From Terebella lapidaria (taxonomy: Eukaryota; Annelida; Polychaeta; Terebellida; Terebellidae), in assembly GCA_949152475.1 (NCBI GenBank), contig OX424568.1:4377667-4441666 (forward strand): a stretch of 64,000 nucleotides of DNA. The letters are read 5' to 3'. Shown here piece by piece: positions 10,428 through 22,254 of the stretch. The translations under genes were made by a program, and so were the position numbers. The notes under the pieces were generated by a model. The model ran no database searches. It was not told the origin of the DNA and was given only the letters and a program-made list of their open reading frames with translations. The stretch's first letter is position 1. Every line of letters begins with the position of its first letter.

Positions 10428-11407
10428 GTATGGGATAGTGACCCAGGTTGAGTGATTCGCCCAGTTAGTAACCTCCCACGAGCGCGAAGCGCGAGTTACT
10501 AACTGTGCGAATCACGAAACGAAACCGTGGTCACTATCCTATATAGTGCATGATTTCACCCCCTGGCCATTACGACCCATAACGCTACAGTTCGACCAGG
10601 CATGCACATAAGTGGTCACACTTGAATGGACACAATAACTGAAAATACTTGAATGAAAATTACAGTGAATACATAACCCCTTGTATATGATGCCAATTAA
10701 TGTATTGCAAAACCCTGTTTTCAAAATGCGGTCAAGTGGAACCAAGACCAACAGTAGGCTAACATGCAACTCACGGCTTCGACCAACTCAGATATTTACA
10801 TGGCGACACTCAACTCCAGAGAGCATTCTGTTGTTATGGCTACTATGCACATAGTCCAACCGAGCATGTTTCTAGTGGATGTGTTTACCTGTTTCCCTAG
10901 TAACCTGTTTGTGTGTATTGCTCACATGAACCATTATAAAAGCGCGCGCTCACTTTACAACGGAAAATGGGGGGCGGGATGGTCATGATGGTGCAGTGGC
11001 AGAGCGCTCGGCCCATGATCTACAGGTCGTGGGTTCGAGTCCGCTCAGCGCCACTTGTGCCTGAAAACCTCCCACGCCAGTGCAGCCCGACTGGCGGTAA
11101 AAACAAAGGCCGGGTGGTGTCAGAGACTGTCTATGGTGTCTGGCACCTAAAAGATCCCTTGGGATTTATCGTAAAGAGTAGGGGATTTCCCCGATCCCGG
11201 GTTTCTGTCTAGGGGGCATATCATCGAGTTATGGCGCCCCCTTACCCCTAGTACAAGTACCAAGTACCACGGAAAACACTGCAATAACGTTCAATGACCA
11301 GTGCGAAAATTTCGTGATTCGCACAGTTAGTAACCCCCCCTCGCGCTTCGCGCTCGTGGGAGGTTACTAACTGGGCGAATTAGTCAACCTGGGTCACTAT
11401 CCCATAC
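10428..11407. repeat. Inner inverted repeat pair (about 90-98-bp arms)
   Basis: GTATGGGATAGTGACCCAGG at 10428-10447 is answered by the reverse complement ending at 11407; the arms continue to 10517 and back to 11310. Each arm also folds on itself (AGTTAGTAAC with GTTACTAACT around a GCGCGAAGCGCG core). It is either a foldback element nested in the outer one or an inner part of the same element. Confidence 0.85.
10970..11290 (+). mobile_element. tRNA-derived SINE
   Basis: An A-box-like TGGCAGAGCGCTCGG (10997-11011) and a B box GGTTCGAGTCC (11032-11042) sit 21 bases apart, as in a pol III tRNA-type promoter. No acceptor stem pairs, so it is not a tRNA gene. The body has TGGCACCTAAAAGATCCC and GGGATTTATCG, which resembles conserved SINE central domains of the Meta type (moderate confidence). 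It lies between the inner inverted arms. Confidence 0.7.
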
Positions 11408-11428
11408 ATAAATCATTGCGTATGTACT

Positions 11429-11480
11429 CCATCAGTGCGTGCCCTGAGGAATACATAATCCTCAGGGCACGCACTGATGG
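11429..11480. repeat. Perfect 22-bp-stem hairpin, 8-nt loop
   Basis: Left arm 11429-11450 begins CCATCAGTGCGTGCCC, loop is ATACATAA, right arm 11459-11480 is its exact reverse complement. No mismatch in 22 pairs. Confidence 0.95.
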
Positions 11481-11840
11481 AGAAACAGGAGTATTCAGGA
11501 AGGAAGGTTTATTTTTCATGAATCTCCGATTCATGTACCTCCTCCCGATAAATCATGCCCTGGCCAACAAACAAATATATATGACTTGGATGAAACAAAT
11601 ACACGATAAAACGCCTTACAATTGTAAGCCGATGTTCTAGTATAACCATACTTTAGAGATAGGGTACTTTTGAGTGTTTACTGACGCATAACCAGAGTAA
11701 TTCCATGTGTTATTAGTCCTGGCGGGTTCATTTCTCTCGGTGTTCAGAATCGGTGAACATAATTGTGGATAAACTAGGGAAGCTAATGAACTAATATATG
11801 TGTCAACAAATACATAACAATATCCCATACTCTATGGTGG

Positions 11841-12372
11841 CATTACTTTGTCTGTTCACACATCGTAGGCGAGTAATTTGCGGCTATTTAGCAACCTACT
11901 TTCACGTTTTCCTCCGAATATCTCACGCCCCCATTCCCAATAATGTTCCTCTGAATAATTCAGGTACGCTTGACCCCCGTGTTTTGAATTGGTTGTGATA
12001 ATTACATGCCGTAAGGACCATTTTGCTCAGGTCAATGAGATATTTCTTAAAAGCTCACATCAGATTTGCACTTTACTAGTACTTTAACATGAAACCCACA
12101 ATCCTTCAGGTATTTTAACATATTCGCTGCGCTATTGTATTGAACATTGATTTCATCGATTTGTTTGTTGACACTGTTCAACGCCAATATCAGAATATTA
12201 GTACCTAGACTAAAAAAAAACTCTCTAACCTCTGAAAATGGGGTCTTTTGTCTTTAGCTCCACCACGAATGATACTGATGGTGCCTTGAGTGATTCAGCT
12301 CAGCTAATTGAGCGATAAGGTGATCTGTTTATATCTCGGGTACTTAAGGCGATGGGTGACACCCTGTATCTA
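11841..12372. other. No gene seen
   Basis: AT-rich sequence with scattered stops in all frames. Nothing repeated or coding is evident. Confidence 0.5.
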
Positions 12373-12752
12373 CACAGGGAGGAAACATTTGTCTGATTCT
12401 CTGTGCATTAGTCTGATTCTATGGGTAAAAAGTCTGATTCTATGGGCAAATAAGCAATTAAGCGATGGGGCACCAGTAAAACATACTGGATCAACGACAA
12501 ATTTCTCAACACAATCTGACGGCATACGTTCTATTTACTCCATAAGCCATTGCAGAATATGGATCATGTTCAGTTTCTTATGCAGTGTTCACTGTTTTTC
12601 ATATATTTTTCGCACGGCCAGGCGGTGGAACAGTCAGTCATCATAAAAATCACCAACTGCAAAGCATTCACAGTTACGATGTGAAATCAAGACTTTTTAC
12701 CCATAGAATCAGACTAGTGCACACAGAATCAGACAAACGGTTCCTCCATGTG
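12373..12752. mobile_element. Foldback (inverted-repeat) element, about 380 bp
   Basis: A left arm near 12373-12434 (GGAGGAAACATTTGTCTG then TAGTCTGATTCTATGGGT) is inverted at 12690-12752. Inside the left arm GTCTGATTCTATGGG is repeated at 21-22-bp spacing. The arms are about 60 bp and nearly identical. No transposase and no defined target duplication. Confidence 0.75.
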
Positions 12753-13727
12753 ATCTAAACAAAGACCAGAAATATCAGCATGAGGATTTTCATGTGCCCC
12801 CCCCCCCCTCCCCCCCCCTTAATCTGTGATCCTGAACACTCACACACAAAAAGTATGCTTATGCTCTTAAGGTGGTATGGCGCGTCCAGGTTGGAAAAAG
12901 AGCCGCGGTCAGACGCCGTGTTTGAAATATGGTCACCAAGGGCGAATTCAGTTTAGTACGATAGCTAAATTTTCAAGCACGTCATATGGCAGATAATTGC
13001 CGACTTTCGAGTTTCTTCCAACTACCATAGACATAGAATGGACTACCGACTCATACTCAATGACCATGAGCTTGTGTCTAGAAGAAGAGGGGTACTTTAA
13101 GCCACATTTATTTGATTTGTTGATTCACGGATCCGCCGACTGCTAAAAAAACCCGCCGACTTGCAGAAAAAAAATGGCTCCAGGCCTTTTTTTTTCAAAT
13201 GGTCCGACCGACCGTCTGAAACCCACAGTCCACATTTTACACATTTCATAAAGATCGTTGGTGTTTCTCCCAAAACAAGCCCTAAATATTTTTACTGAAA
13301 TGACTAATTCAATATAGTACAGTTTGTTGATGAATCTCTCTCTGGGCACATGGTGATATTTGGGCAAGATGAAAAGCACACATACTAGTATGATTGGTCT
13401 AGGCAGTTTGCAGGATATACACTCATAATAATTAAATGAAAGTGGCCATTATTCTCAAATCATGCTTGAAGTTTGCCTGTCAATGCTATTTTTATTGCAA
13501 AGTGTCATGATACACCTCCTTAAAATTCGTGCCTACCTAAAATATACAAAATTAGTAGGTTAATTTTGCATAATTTTTTCCACCATTTTGGAACACTTTG
13601 AAACTGGCCATCTTGCATCATTTTCCCTTGATATTCAACAGATGGTAGCACTAGTCAATGTAGTTATCAGACAGAGGGCAGTACTGAAGGAATTCTGATT
13701 ATGAACCCGTATAGTTGCAACAGTGTG
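12753..13727. other. No gene; poly-C tract
   Basis: Contains a C-rich run near 12799-12820 and a segment of CCGCCGACTTGC and CCGACCGACCG words near 13140-13220, loosely mirrored near 14400-14450, which hints at an old inverted-repeat element. Not resolved further. Confidence 0.4.
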
Positions 13728-13865
13728 CAAATGTAAGTATCAATCTATTACCACCAATACAATCAGATTTTGATGATGCCAATAACAAACGTAAAATACA
13801 ACATTTTGCAATAGAAACAAAGCCCGACCAAATAGTTTATCCAAAGACACACTGGCGTCGTAAAA
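13728..13865 (+). repeat. Dispersed repeat R2, copy 2
   Basis: Starts TGTAAGTATCAATCTATTAC and keeps the GATGATGCCAATAACAAACG and GCCCGACCAAATAG words. It stops at GGCGTCGTAAAA, shorter than copy 1. Confidence 0.8.
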
Positions 13866-15521
13866 CTCAATACTTTGATAAAAACATGTCATTGACAAAC
13901 TAATAGTTAAGCCTACTGGCAATAATAAATAATATTTCTATAAGAAATCTGAATTTGTTGATATTCTTCATTTTCAATACCTGGTCATGGTTGGAACATA
14001 ATACACTCCAAACCATCTTGATTTTGATTTGAATTTTGAATCTGTATGGTGTGCATGTAAATAAATTGTATTTGAACACAATCGAGTGAAATAGGAAATT
14101 CCACCACACAACTCCGACGACTGGTGAACTGAACCTCTTTTTGAAGGTCACCCAACTCTGGATGTGTTTGAACTTAGCCGCAGATTGGGCATATTTGGGG
14201 AAACTGTCTCTAGTTGTTGTATTGGAATCTAAGACACCATCGACCTTATTGTTGAGCATTTTATTTCATTTCACAAGATGAACATAACCAATTGATTTTT
14301 TGAATAAATTTATTTTTAAATGAAAAGTGTTTACACGCCTTGTGTTGCAAAAAAGACGAGAGTTTATAGGTTTCTGTGTTTTTTTAATCTTTTTCTATCC
14401 TGCCCGACCGACTTGACAAAATCAGGGTTTTTTTCTCAAGCCGACCCCAAAAAAATTCCTACCATTCCTGCTATTACCATCTAACATTCATGTTTATCAT
14501 CAACCTTTTTAGGAACACTCAGAACTTGAACATGTTCTTGAATAAGAACACTGACTTATTAACGATAGCTTGTACGTTAGCAATTCCGCTAGTTGGTAGT
14601 CCTATTGATAAATATGTTTATCTAAAAAACACTTGAAATACTTGTAGGCTTAGTATGTTTCGTGCAACCGCTAATTGGTCATTCTTTGAGGTCTCCTTCT
14701 TCCGGTACAGTAACAAAAAATCATCAGGACCGAATCATCGGTTTACTGTTCAATGTGTAATAACCTGGACATAATTCATCAATCCACCTTGACATGATTT
14801 ATCGATCTGCTCTGCCATTAGAAGAGCCAAAACATTACCTAAAACACCCAATGTTCATGTACTCACTGAGAGAGACCAAACTAGTACAATCTTCCCGAGG
14901 GAAAATTATCGGGTGACTGCCCTATGTTGTTGTTTTTCCCGTCGGCATGATTAGGTGTAATTATGACAAAAAGCGGGACACAAAGCAATCATTGTCCAAG
15001 TCAATGTGCAATCGTGTCCATGATAGGAACACTGCTTTGTTGTATCAACACACACGCTGTGCCTGAGAGAAGATGAGTATTTTAGCGGCAGACCACATAG
15101 AGATAAATGCTGAGAATGAGAAATAATTGTGTTTTTAAGCGCGCATTTTACGATTTTTTCTATCTAACAGGAATCACACGGAATGTTGTATCCCGAAGTA
15201 TTCCTACTTGCCACGTGATTTATTTCTACTTGCGTCTACTTCTTGTCAAATTCATGAACAAAACACATTCAGTTTTTACCTAACAATGTACTTTCTATAT
15301 TAAATATAATATTTCTACCATTTCGTATCCTCCGGATAAGCCTTGTCTGGGAGATTCTGAATTGACCAGTATCGCCTAATTCCCCATCCTCGATACTCGT
15401 AAGGTGACCGTTTCAGAAGAAATGGAAGAAATATTCAGCTTGTTTGAGATAGATGGTTTCCTATTATAAAGGATATTTTCTATTTATTCGGACGAAATAT
15501 CGTTATTTCAAAATGTTCTCG
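13866..15521. other. No supportable gene; one unassigned minus-strand frame
   Basis: A minus-strand frame at 14259-13900 begins MLNNKVDGVLDSNTTTRDSF and looks locally protein-like, but its C-terminal half is low-complexity AT-rich sequence and I recognise no family. The rest shows nothing. Confidence 0.3.
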
Positions 15522-15972
15522 TCATTTCGACATGATTTTCTTATTCCTTCGGATATGTTCAATGGCAAAAACGCACACATCCTGTTTATAGAGCTTCTCG
15601 AATAGAAACGTCTCGAATTGACTTCTCTCATTGATTGCCTCGTATGTTGCCAGAATTAGAGCATTCTTTTCAGCACTCAAGCCCTTTAGGTGATCCGATG
15701 CCTGTGTGGATTCCAAGTAGGTGATTGGCACCTTTGGCGCAAAAAAATGTCCATCGTGAGGCTTATCACGAAACACCCACCAAAGCAAAATGATGTTCTC
15801 CATGTAGCAGCTCATTCATCAGAAATGATTCACGTATAAAAATTACTGACTTCCCGTAACCAATTGGCAAAACTGACAGTATGCGATCCATTAGGTACAT
15901 CATCACATGTGAGTGCTCTGTTGAAAGTGAGAATAAATTCGAAGTTCTTTTGTACTGCCGATGAGCTTTCAA
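15522..15972 (-). pseudogene. RecQ-like helicase fragment (decayed)
   Basis: Two overlapping minus-strand frames. The first (15972-15766) has DRILSVLPIGYGKSVIF, close to the Walker A motif of RecQ-like helicases (VLPTGYGKS). The second (15815-15522) has ITYLESTQASDHLKG, ALILATYEAINERSQFETFL and YKQDVCVFAIEHIRR. The last aligns with the region before the DEAH box, but the box itself is lost. A frame change separates them and there is no complete helicase core. RecQ-like fragments of this kind are common in invertebrate genomes, often in mobile elements. No ATPase function is expected. The assignment rests on two motifs. Confidence 0.5.
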
Positions 15973-17239
15973 AACGTCGACTTTTGAAAACGAGATAAAT
16001 TGTTAAATTTGAAATAGTTTCATAGGCTACACTGATGAACCCAATACAATGGGTTACATGTATGTGTGAACTCATGTATCGATGGAAGAAAAGAACATGT
16101 ACTTTCCAGACATGAATAGAGCATGCAGACTGTAGGTATCCCTCACCCTCAGACAATGAAACAGAATTTATTCTTCATGATCCCGATTGGAGTGCATAAT
16201 CTCTGCATGATCTTGTTTCGCTTGGATTCCATCAATACAGTCCAGTAGTATTGTTTGGCCTTCAATATCATGTCTGACCGTGTTCATTGGATGATGTCAG
16301 GTGGTGTTTCCCCCAAAATGGCAGGGATCAAGTGGGGAATATTTGAATGTACAGAGCTAAATTTGTGGAAATATGCGTTTAATCGGTGCTTACAGAGATA
16401 TTACAATGGATTACAATACACGTGAGTGTAGTGAAGCTGCTAGGACAATGTGTCGTAGATTTATGATTTATTCAAGTGAAATATGGACCGAAGTGATTGT
16501 GTCCAGTTACAGAGTCTAACAACAAAACGGCATTTCGTTCCTCATGCTTCACTCTTCGCATGCCCGGGAACGTAATTGTTTGTTCATGGTCAATAATAAA
16601 GCAGTGCTGATATAACGCAGTACAACCAACAAATACAATCCACTTCCCAACCATTATTTAGAAGGCCTGGAGCATAGCGAGAACAATCGTGGGAAACTAA
16701 ATGCAGTAATTTTAAATGGCCGACTCCATGCAAACATCCAACAGCAAGTCAAACAATGGTAATAGTTGAAGGAAGAAAACAAACCTATTGTCGTGGTATG
16801 CGTCTAAAGCGGTTAATAAACCATTTCACAAGATAAACAAGCCGACTCATATATGAACGATACTACAGGAATTGACGGATAAAAAAACATTGGCATCTTT
16901 GACAACAAAACAATCTATGTATGAACATCAAAGTGCTACAAATAACTTTGTAGGCATTTACAAGCAAGAAATAATAATAACATTAAACGTATTAGATAAT
17001 GAATAATTTAATTTCACTTATTATCCCCTATATGTATGTGCACAGTCCCTGAAACTTTACAGATCGATATAAAATGTACAAGGAAATTATTTCACACATA
17101 CACTGCACTTACTGATCAGTTTCAAACTGTTGAATAAATAATAACATTAACTATGAATAATTTAAATGGTAATTCTATGAAACAATACAGCATAAATATG
17201 TTAGCTACCTACAAGGGTAACACACACGATAATAAACAT
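15973..17239. other. No gene seen
   Basis: Non-coding. A stretch near 16955-17065 (GGCATTTACAAGCAAG then CACAGTCCCTGAAAC) resembles 17909-17985, suggesting an internal duplication. Confidence 0.4.
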
Positions 17240-18600
17240 GCTTTAACATGAGCAACATAAACCAATACATGCATTTATGCTGAATAGTGAAAGCACTGGC
17301 TCATACGGTGCGACGATAGTGGTCCAGGTGATGGAATTGCTGGTACGATGGTCGATTCTCTTTGTCTGGTCGATGATCGGGATGACGTCTTGGGAATGGA
17401 TGTAATTAAATGCAAAGGTGAGTACTGGTCTCTCTGGCTTCCTAAATAGGTCGGGACGTGGTCCGTATTTGATGTCTTGGATCCTTTCTTATTGAAGCAA
17501 AGTTCATGGTCAAATATGAAGTGATGTCTTGTGGGCTGCCGAATATGGCTTGTCCTAGCTGGTGTTCTAGCTGTCACTGATTCTTTGTAGAAGCAGCTTC
17601 TAGTGGTTTCGCTGATGGAGTGTCCAGGTCAACCCAGTGATGAAGTTCGATGACCAGAATTGGTGTTTTGGTGGAGTGGACTTGGTTGCTTTGGTGATGA
17701 GATACGAGGACCTGCTATTGCAAACAATGAGAGACGATTCTGTTCCGGTAACACAGAATTCTCCGATGATGAATGGGCCGAGGATGAGAATGAAGAAGTC
17801 GATCTTGTACTGCAGGACCAGTGCTGATGTAGTTTGTCTTTGTTATTGCGGGGATTGCAATCTGGTCGGAGATCGAGAGGCTGGGTTGCTCAGGTCAGTT
17901 ACCTGGAGGCATTTACAATCATTAAACATATTAGATGATAAATAATTCCAACTTCACTGTACAGTCCCTAACAATTACAGATCACCTGGAACGCAAGGTA
18001 CTGGTGTGACCTTGCAAACGACCATTCGTGGTGGAGTGGGAGCGGTAGCGGCACTGTTTTTAACCCGTCTTCCACGATGACCTCGACCTCCTCGGGTGCA
18101 CCGTCTTCATGCTGGATGATGACAGGGTAGGCTAAGTTTCCGGCATGGAAGTCAAGGCCATTCATGGCAAGGGGCAGCTTCATTCCACGTCTACTACCAA
18201 TTCAAGTATACCAAGCTTCTGGTCACTGACTGCAGATTTCGTAATATGTTGGTTGCCTTCTTTGTCCCTGCCTTGACTTTCTTCACCATCTTGTCTCCCC
18301 ACACCCGCTGGTTTCCTTCTGTGGTTCACTGGGTGAAAGGCTGCTGAATTATTTCCTCCTCTATGGATCATTAATTCTTCTTGCTGCTCATCTTCGCTAA
18401 ACATGCTCTGGTGTGTTTTTTTTTCTTGGCAAGATGCTGCTTCAGTAACGAATGGCTGCCGCTATAATGATGACATTGTTGACAATCGCACGGCCCCTCT
18501 TTCTCCGTTGCATGTCGCAGGTGTAGTGATCTATTACGCATACTTACATTCCCGCGTACGGCCATCCTTCCGTATGGCACCGGCATAGTCTCTTCTCACT
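17240..18600 (-). pseudogene. Minus-strand coding remnants, unrecognised
   Basis: Several minus-strand open segments have protein-like composition but lie in different frames. 18586-18371 holds CDCQQC, then LLKQH and KHTRAC, a possible C2H2-type finger. 18183-17968 starts MKLPLAMNGLDFHAGNLAYP and continues with an acidic PEEVEVIVEDG run. An overlapping frame there reads RGGRGHRGRRVKNSAAT and ends at TAA near 17981. 17480-17240 is open with RPVLTFAFNYIHSQDVIPI. Sequence like that at 17909-17985 also occurs near 16955-17065. This could be an old multi-exon gene or a decayed element protein. I recognise no family. Confidence 0.25.
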
Positions 18601-19555
18601 TGAAGCTATCTCAGCTGTGAACAAAAAGAAAAAGGATGCATGTATACCCTGTTACCACCATTTGTCATGTCACTTTATTGCTGTAATGTAGAGCCTTCAT
18701 TTTCTCTTTGCTGTCGACTTGGATTCCGAAGCCGAGATCATTATTTTCCTTTTTTACAACTTAGTAAAAGGTCCCGTGTAAATTGTTTTTGCAGTTTTGA
18801 TGCTTGTCCAAATTTTCTGTCTATCTTCCTTGATTCCCACCATGTCTGCAACACGATATTGATGAAACGGACCCTTTGTCGCTTTGACCCCATGTCGCTT
18901 TTTCATTGATTTTTTTTCAAAATTTTCTTCACGATGGTATGTACCTTAGATAAATTCTTTCCCAATTGAACTGCGTAATCAGTGTAATGATTACTTGATT
19001 CTTGTTTTGGACTTGTGATGACAGTGACTGTCCGAGTTCTCGAACTAGCATTAGGTTATTCGGGGTGTATCCAGTAGTTTGTTTGGAGTGGCTCGGTATG
19101 CTGTTGACAGGGAGTTCAGATTTAGATCCCAGTCCTTGTTCTCCTTGCTATAAGCCCCGATCATGCTTAAAAGAGTGTGATTACATTATTCCACAAGCCA
19201 GTAGCACTGTGGGTGTCGTGGTCTCTCCATGATATAGTGCTAGCACTTATTCGCATATTATGTTTTAGTCAATTCATATAGGTTTCACATGTTGAGGAGG
19301 AAATGCTCATCCTCTCCAGAACACTTGATTTCATCTCCTTATGGCCATATATGGGGTTTCACGAAGTTCTATAAATTTTTCTTAATTTGTCTCGACAGTG
19401 GACATTGAGATTGGACTTGGTAACTTCATGAAGAGATATCAAAAAGAACATTTTCGCACAAGAAAAACAATACCTTTTGAAGTGCGAACAATGGAACCAC
19501 CGGGAAAAGAATGCAAGGCAGATAGAAGCCACAGTAGAGCACAGTACGGCACATA
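18601..19555. other. No gene seen
   Basis: T-rich non-coding sequence with short frames only. Confidence 0.45.
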
Positions 19556-19720
19556 ATAATAATAGGTTCTTATATAGCGCTTTACCAACATCATACACAT
19601 TCTCAGAGCGCTTCACAGTTCGGAATTTAGTCCTCTGAGAGTGGTTACTGCCAGGGTACATGTCGTTCTCAGAGGGGTCTTTTACATCCCTTTACAACAT
19701 GTTTTTTATAGATGGGACCT
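19556..19720 (-). mobile_element. SINE 3' fragment
   Basis: AATAATAATAGGTTCTTATA followed by TAGCGCTTTACC and CAGAGCGCTTCACAG is the reverse of the common SINE 3' end (GCGCTTTGAG, then GCGCTATATAA, then a TTATTATT tail). The tRNA head is missing, so the copy is truncated. It is related to the fuller copy at 21069-21425. Confidence 0.7.
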
Positions 19721-21068
19721 CCATATTACGTGATATCCGATTGGAAAAGGGACAAGTACGCTTTGATATGTATGGTTGATCCCACCAGGTTAAATCAGTC
19801 AGTTCCCCATCACAAGAGATAATTCACCAATTTCATATTACTTTGTTTCATAACTACATAATTTTTGTTCACTAATTCTTTTGGAGAACATGTTCACATC
19901 GATTTCCATTGCAAATATCCAATATTGTTGTGAGAAAACTAAAACAGGAAGATATTAAACACGTGGGAACCCGTACGACATCAAATTCCAAGGACACGCG
20001 AACAACGGAACAATAAACCAATTTTGCATGAAAGCTTCCGTCTCGAGCAGGCTCTGCTATCTGTACACATGTGGCTTCTGTAATCGGAGAACATGATCTG
20101 TGCCACGTACGTCCAGCCAGTATGCCTGCAGTGCTACTTTAGAGATACATGTATATCGTTTTGTTTTCAACGTTTCTCACTTACGGGAATGTATTAATCT
20201 TTCATCATGGATGCACCCCCCGTTAGAAAAAACTAGCTCTCCGACGACCACGTGGGTGTATCCCCCTGGTGCCCTATCGTCGTCGTTGCACAACTTATTA
20301 TTCTTAAAATATTTTCTTAAAATACTTCTAAGAACGCTTGTCACAAGATTGAAACCTTGCTCCATTCCCCTTACATGTGATTCCGATATTTACAGTTGCG
20401 GAAAATAAATATGGTGTAATTGTTGCAATAAATTAACATTCTTAACTAATATTATTATCGACGCTATGAAATCTGTACCGGACAAAATATTTGCCTTGTT
20501 TTGTCCTGTTGTTTCTTTCTCACCACAACTATTTTAATTTGGAGCAATAATATACTTATGTACTGAAATTCATGTTACTTTCTTCAGTAATATTAATCGG
20601 TTTTGCTCAATACTATCAGCTCTATACCTTATATATCAGTGTTGAACAATAAATGATGGCGGCTGATGCTAAAGTAAAATATTCCAGTTTCTCGAGGATT
20701 TCATTGTTTTGAAATAGAAAACTAGCCAGTTGACAAACAAAATCTATGCTTGAGAATACCTTCATCTTTATGTGCATTTATATTTGTCCTTTTTTCAAGT
20801 ATTTGTTGTGCCCTCCTATATGCACAGTGTAGGCCTAGTTCCCTTTTTCAGATTCCATGCTTTCTATTCACTCATCCACTGAACTATTCGATCTATTTGC
20901 CTGAGCTAGACACTCCTCTTGCGTGCGAGATTGAGAACACGCATGCGCATAACCAAGGGCGGTGATTTCGTGCTGGTGTGTACTTTTGTGTCAGTATTCG
21001 ACGAAAACGGTGTCCCAATGAGAAGTTTCGTTGAATGCATGCATGCATAAAATTCTGGCATAATCATG
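19721..21068. other. No gene seen
   Basis: Non-coding and AT-rich. TCACAAGATTGAAACCTTGC near 20340 shares words with 39428-39455, an old dispersed repeat. Confidence 0.4.
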
Positions 21069-21425
21069 CGATAATAATAATGTGAAGTTTTTATATAGCA
21101 CTTTTCCAGGAACCTGCTCAAAGCGCTTCACAATTATTACTCCCGATATATGGCCAGGAACCACTTTCCGACTCCCTGGAGTCCATAGACAATCGCCTAT
21201 TTGTCAGAGACTTTTTGCTGCCATATTGGCGCAAGGTGACTAGGACACACGTACAATTGCCAATCGGGTACTCAATTATACGACTGAGTGAACCGAGACA
21301 CATTGTGGTACACACCTTGCCCAAGGATGTTAGACAGCCAACACAGCAGCACCAGCGCCACGGCTCGAACCAGTAATCTACTGGTCACGAGACGAGCGCC
21401 TTAACTGACTGCGCCAACTGCCCCC
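21069..21425 (-). mobile_element. tRNA-derived SINE, nearly full length
   Basis: Read on the minus strand, the head is GGGGCAGTTGGCGCAGTCAG (A box) with GGTTCGAGCC as B box (rc of 21362-21371). A body of about 250 bases follows. The 3' end is AAGCGCTTTGAGCAGG, then AAAGTGCTATATAAAA and a (TTA)n tail at 21071-21081. The order of pol III boxes, body and simple tail identifies a SINE. The anticodon-arm region has drifted, so it is not a functional tRNA gene. Confidence 0.85.
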
Positions 21426-22254
21426 ACTATAATGACGGCCATTGAACGCAAATGGTAACGTATACTGTACTCAGCGCAAATGGCATACTGTATGGCATAG
21501 ATCTTTATCCATCAATCATTTGATACACTGTATGTACTATGGCCGGGAATCCATTATGCTCATAATGATGGCAGTCTTGACATATAGGATGCTCTAGTAT
21601 ATTGAGGTCATCAGGTTTGCCAGTTGCTCACATGAATAATTATTGTAGGCGAGCTGGGGTTGTGGACCTGGATTTTATTCAAATAACGCAGTTTCATAAT
21701 CATGATAATCGTCCAAGGAACAGAAACTTTTCATTTTTTAACAGAAAGAACATTTTAGATGTTCTAACCCATGTGATTTTCAAGGTCACGTCGTTGTAAC
21801 CTTTGTCAGAGGGTTGCAATGGATATAATGGGAACATGGGTGGTACCATACAACCAAATATAGGGTTATTTATACGGATATTATTATTGTAGTCATATCC
21901 GTTTATAGGTCACATGAACTGTGATTTTTTCATGCACTCGGTGTGTTCACAATATTCAGCCTTGGCCGTACGAAGATTTTGGGAAAGTTATCGTATTCAG
22001 CACTGCCTACTCTCCGTGAAAAGTCAATACCTCTTTAATTGAGTTTCTGTCACGGACCTTACTTCGGTATGGCTTCTGTGGACTTCATGTAAATATTTTA
22101 TTAAGTAGGTCCTATAACGTGTGTCAATTACTTGCTCCCGATATAGCAACACATGAACATTCGGGTATGAATCAAGGGAAAATACCCAAGTTCATTAACA
22201 ACTTCTAAGAAATATCAGTGTTATTGATTTGACGCCCTACCTTAAACCGATAAT
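21426..22254. other. No gene seen
   Basis: Non-coding; a small inverted pair CGGATATTATT and GTCATATCCG lies near 21876-21901. Confidence 0.4.

Larger units (their letters stand above)
9858..11840. mobile_element. Large inverted-repeat element with outer arms of about 140 bp
   Basis: CCACCATAGAGTATGGGATA at 9858 is matched in reverse at 11821-11840. Similarity continues inward for about 140 bases: CACTAGGGAAGCTAGG, TTCAGAATCGGTGAACATAA and GGGTTCATTT are found inverted around 11700-11800. It sits directly after the LINE tail. The interior holds repeat R2, a second inverted pair, a SINE and a perfect hairpin. No transposase is present and no clear target duplication is seen, so the superfamily is unknown. 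Confidence 0.75.

Noticed and set aside
10985-11045. Functional tRNA gene
   Set aside because: A and B boxes are present but no cloverleaf or acceptor stem forms and a SINE body follows.
13900-14259. Minus-strand gene starting MLNNKVDGVL
   Set aside because: Half is AT-driven low complexity; no domain or splice evidence, so listed only as unassigned.
21362-21425. Functional tRNA gene on the minus strand
   Set aside because: The arms do not pair and the sequence continues into a SINE body with a TTA tail.
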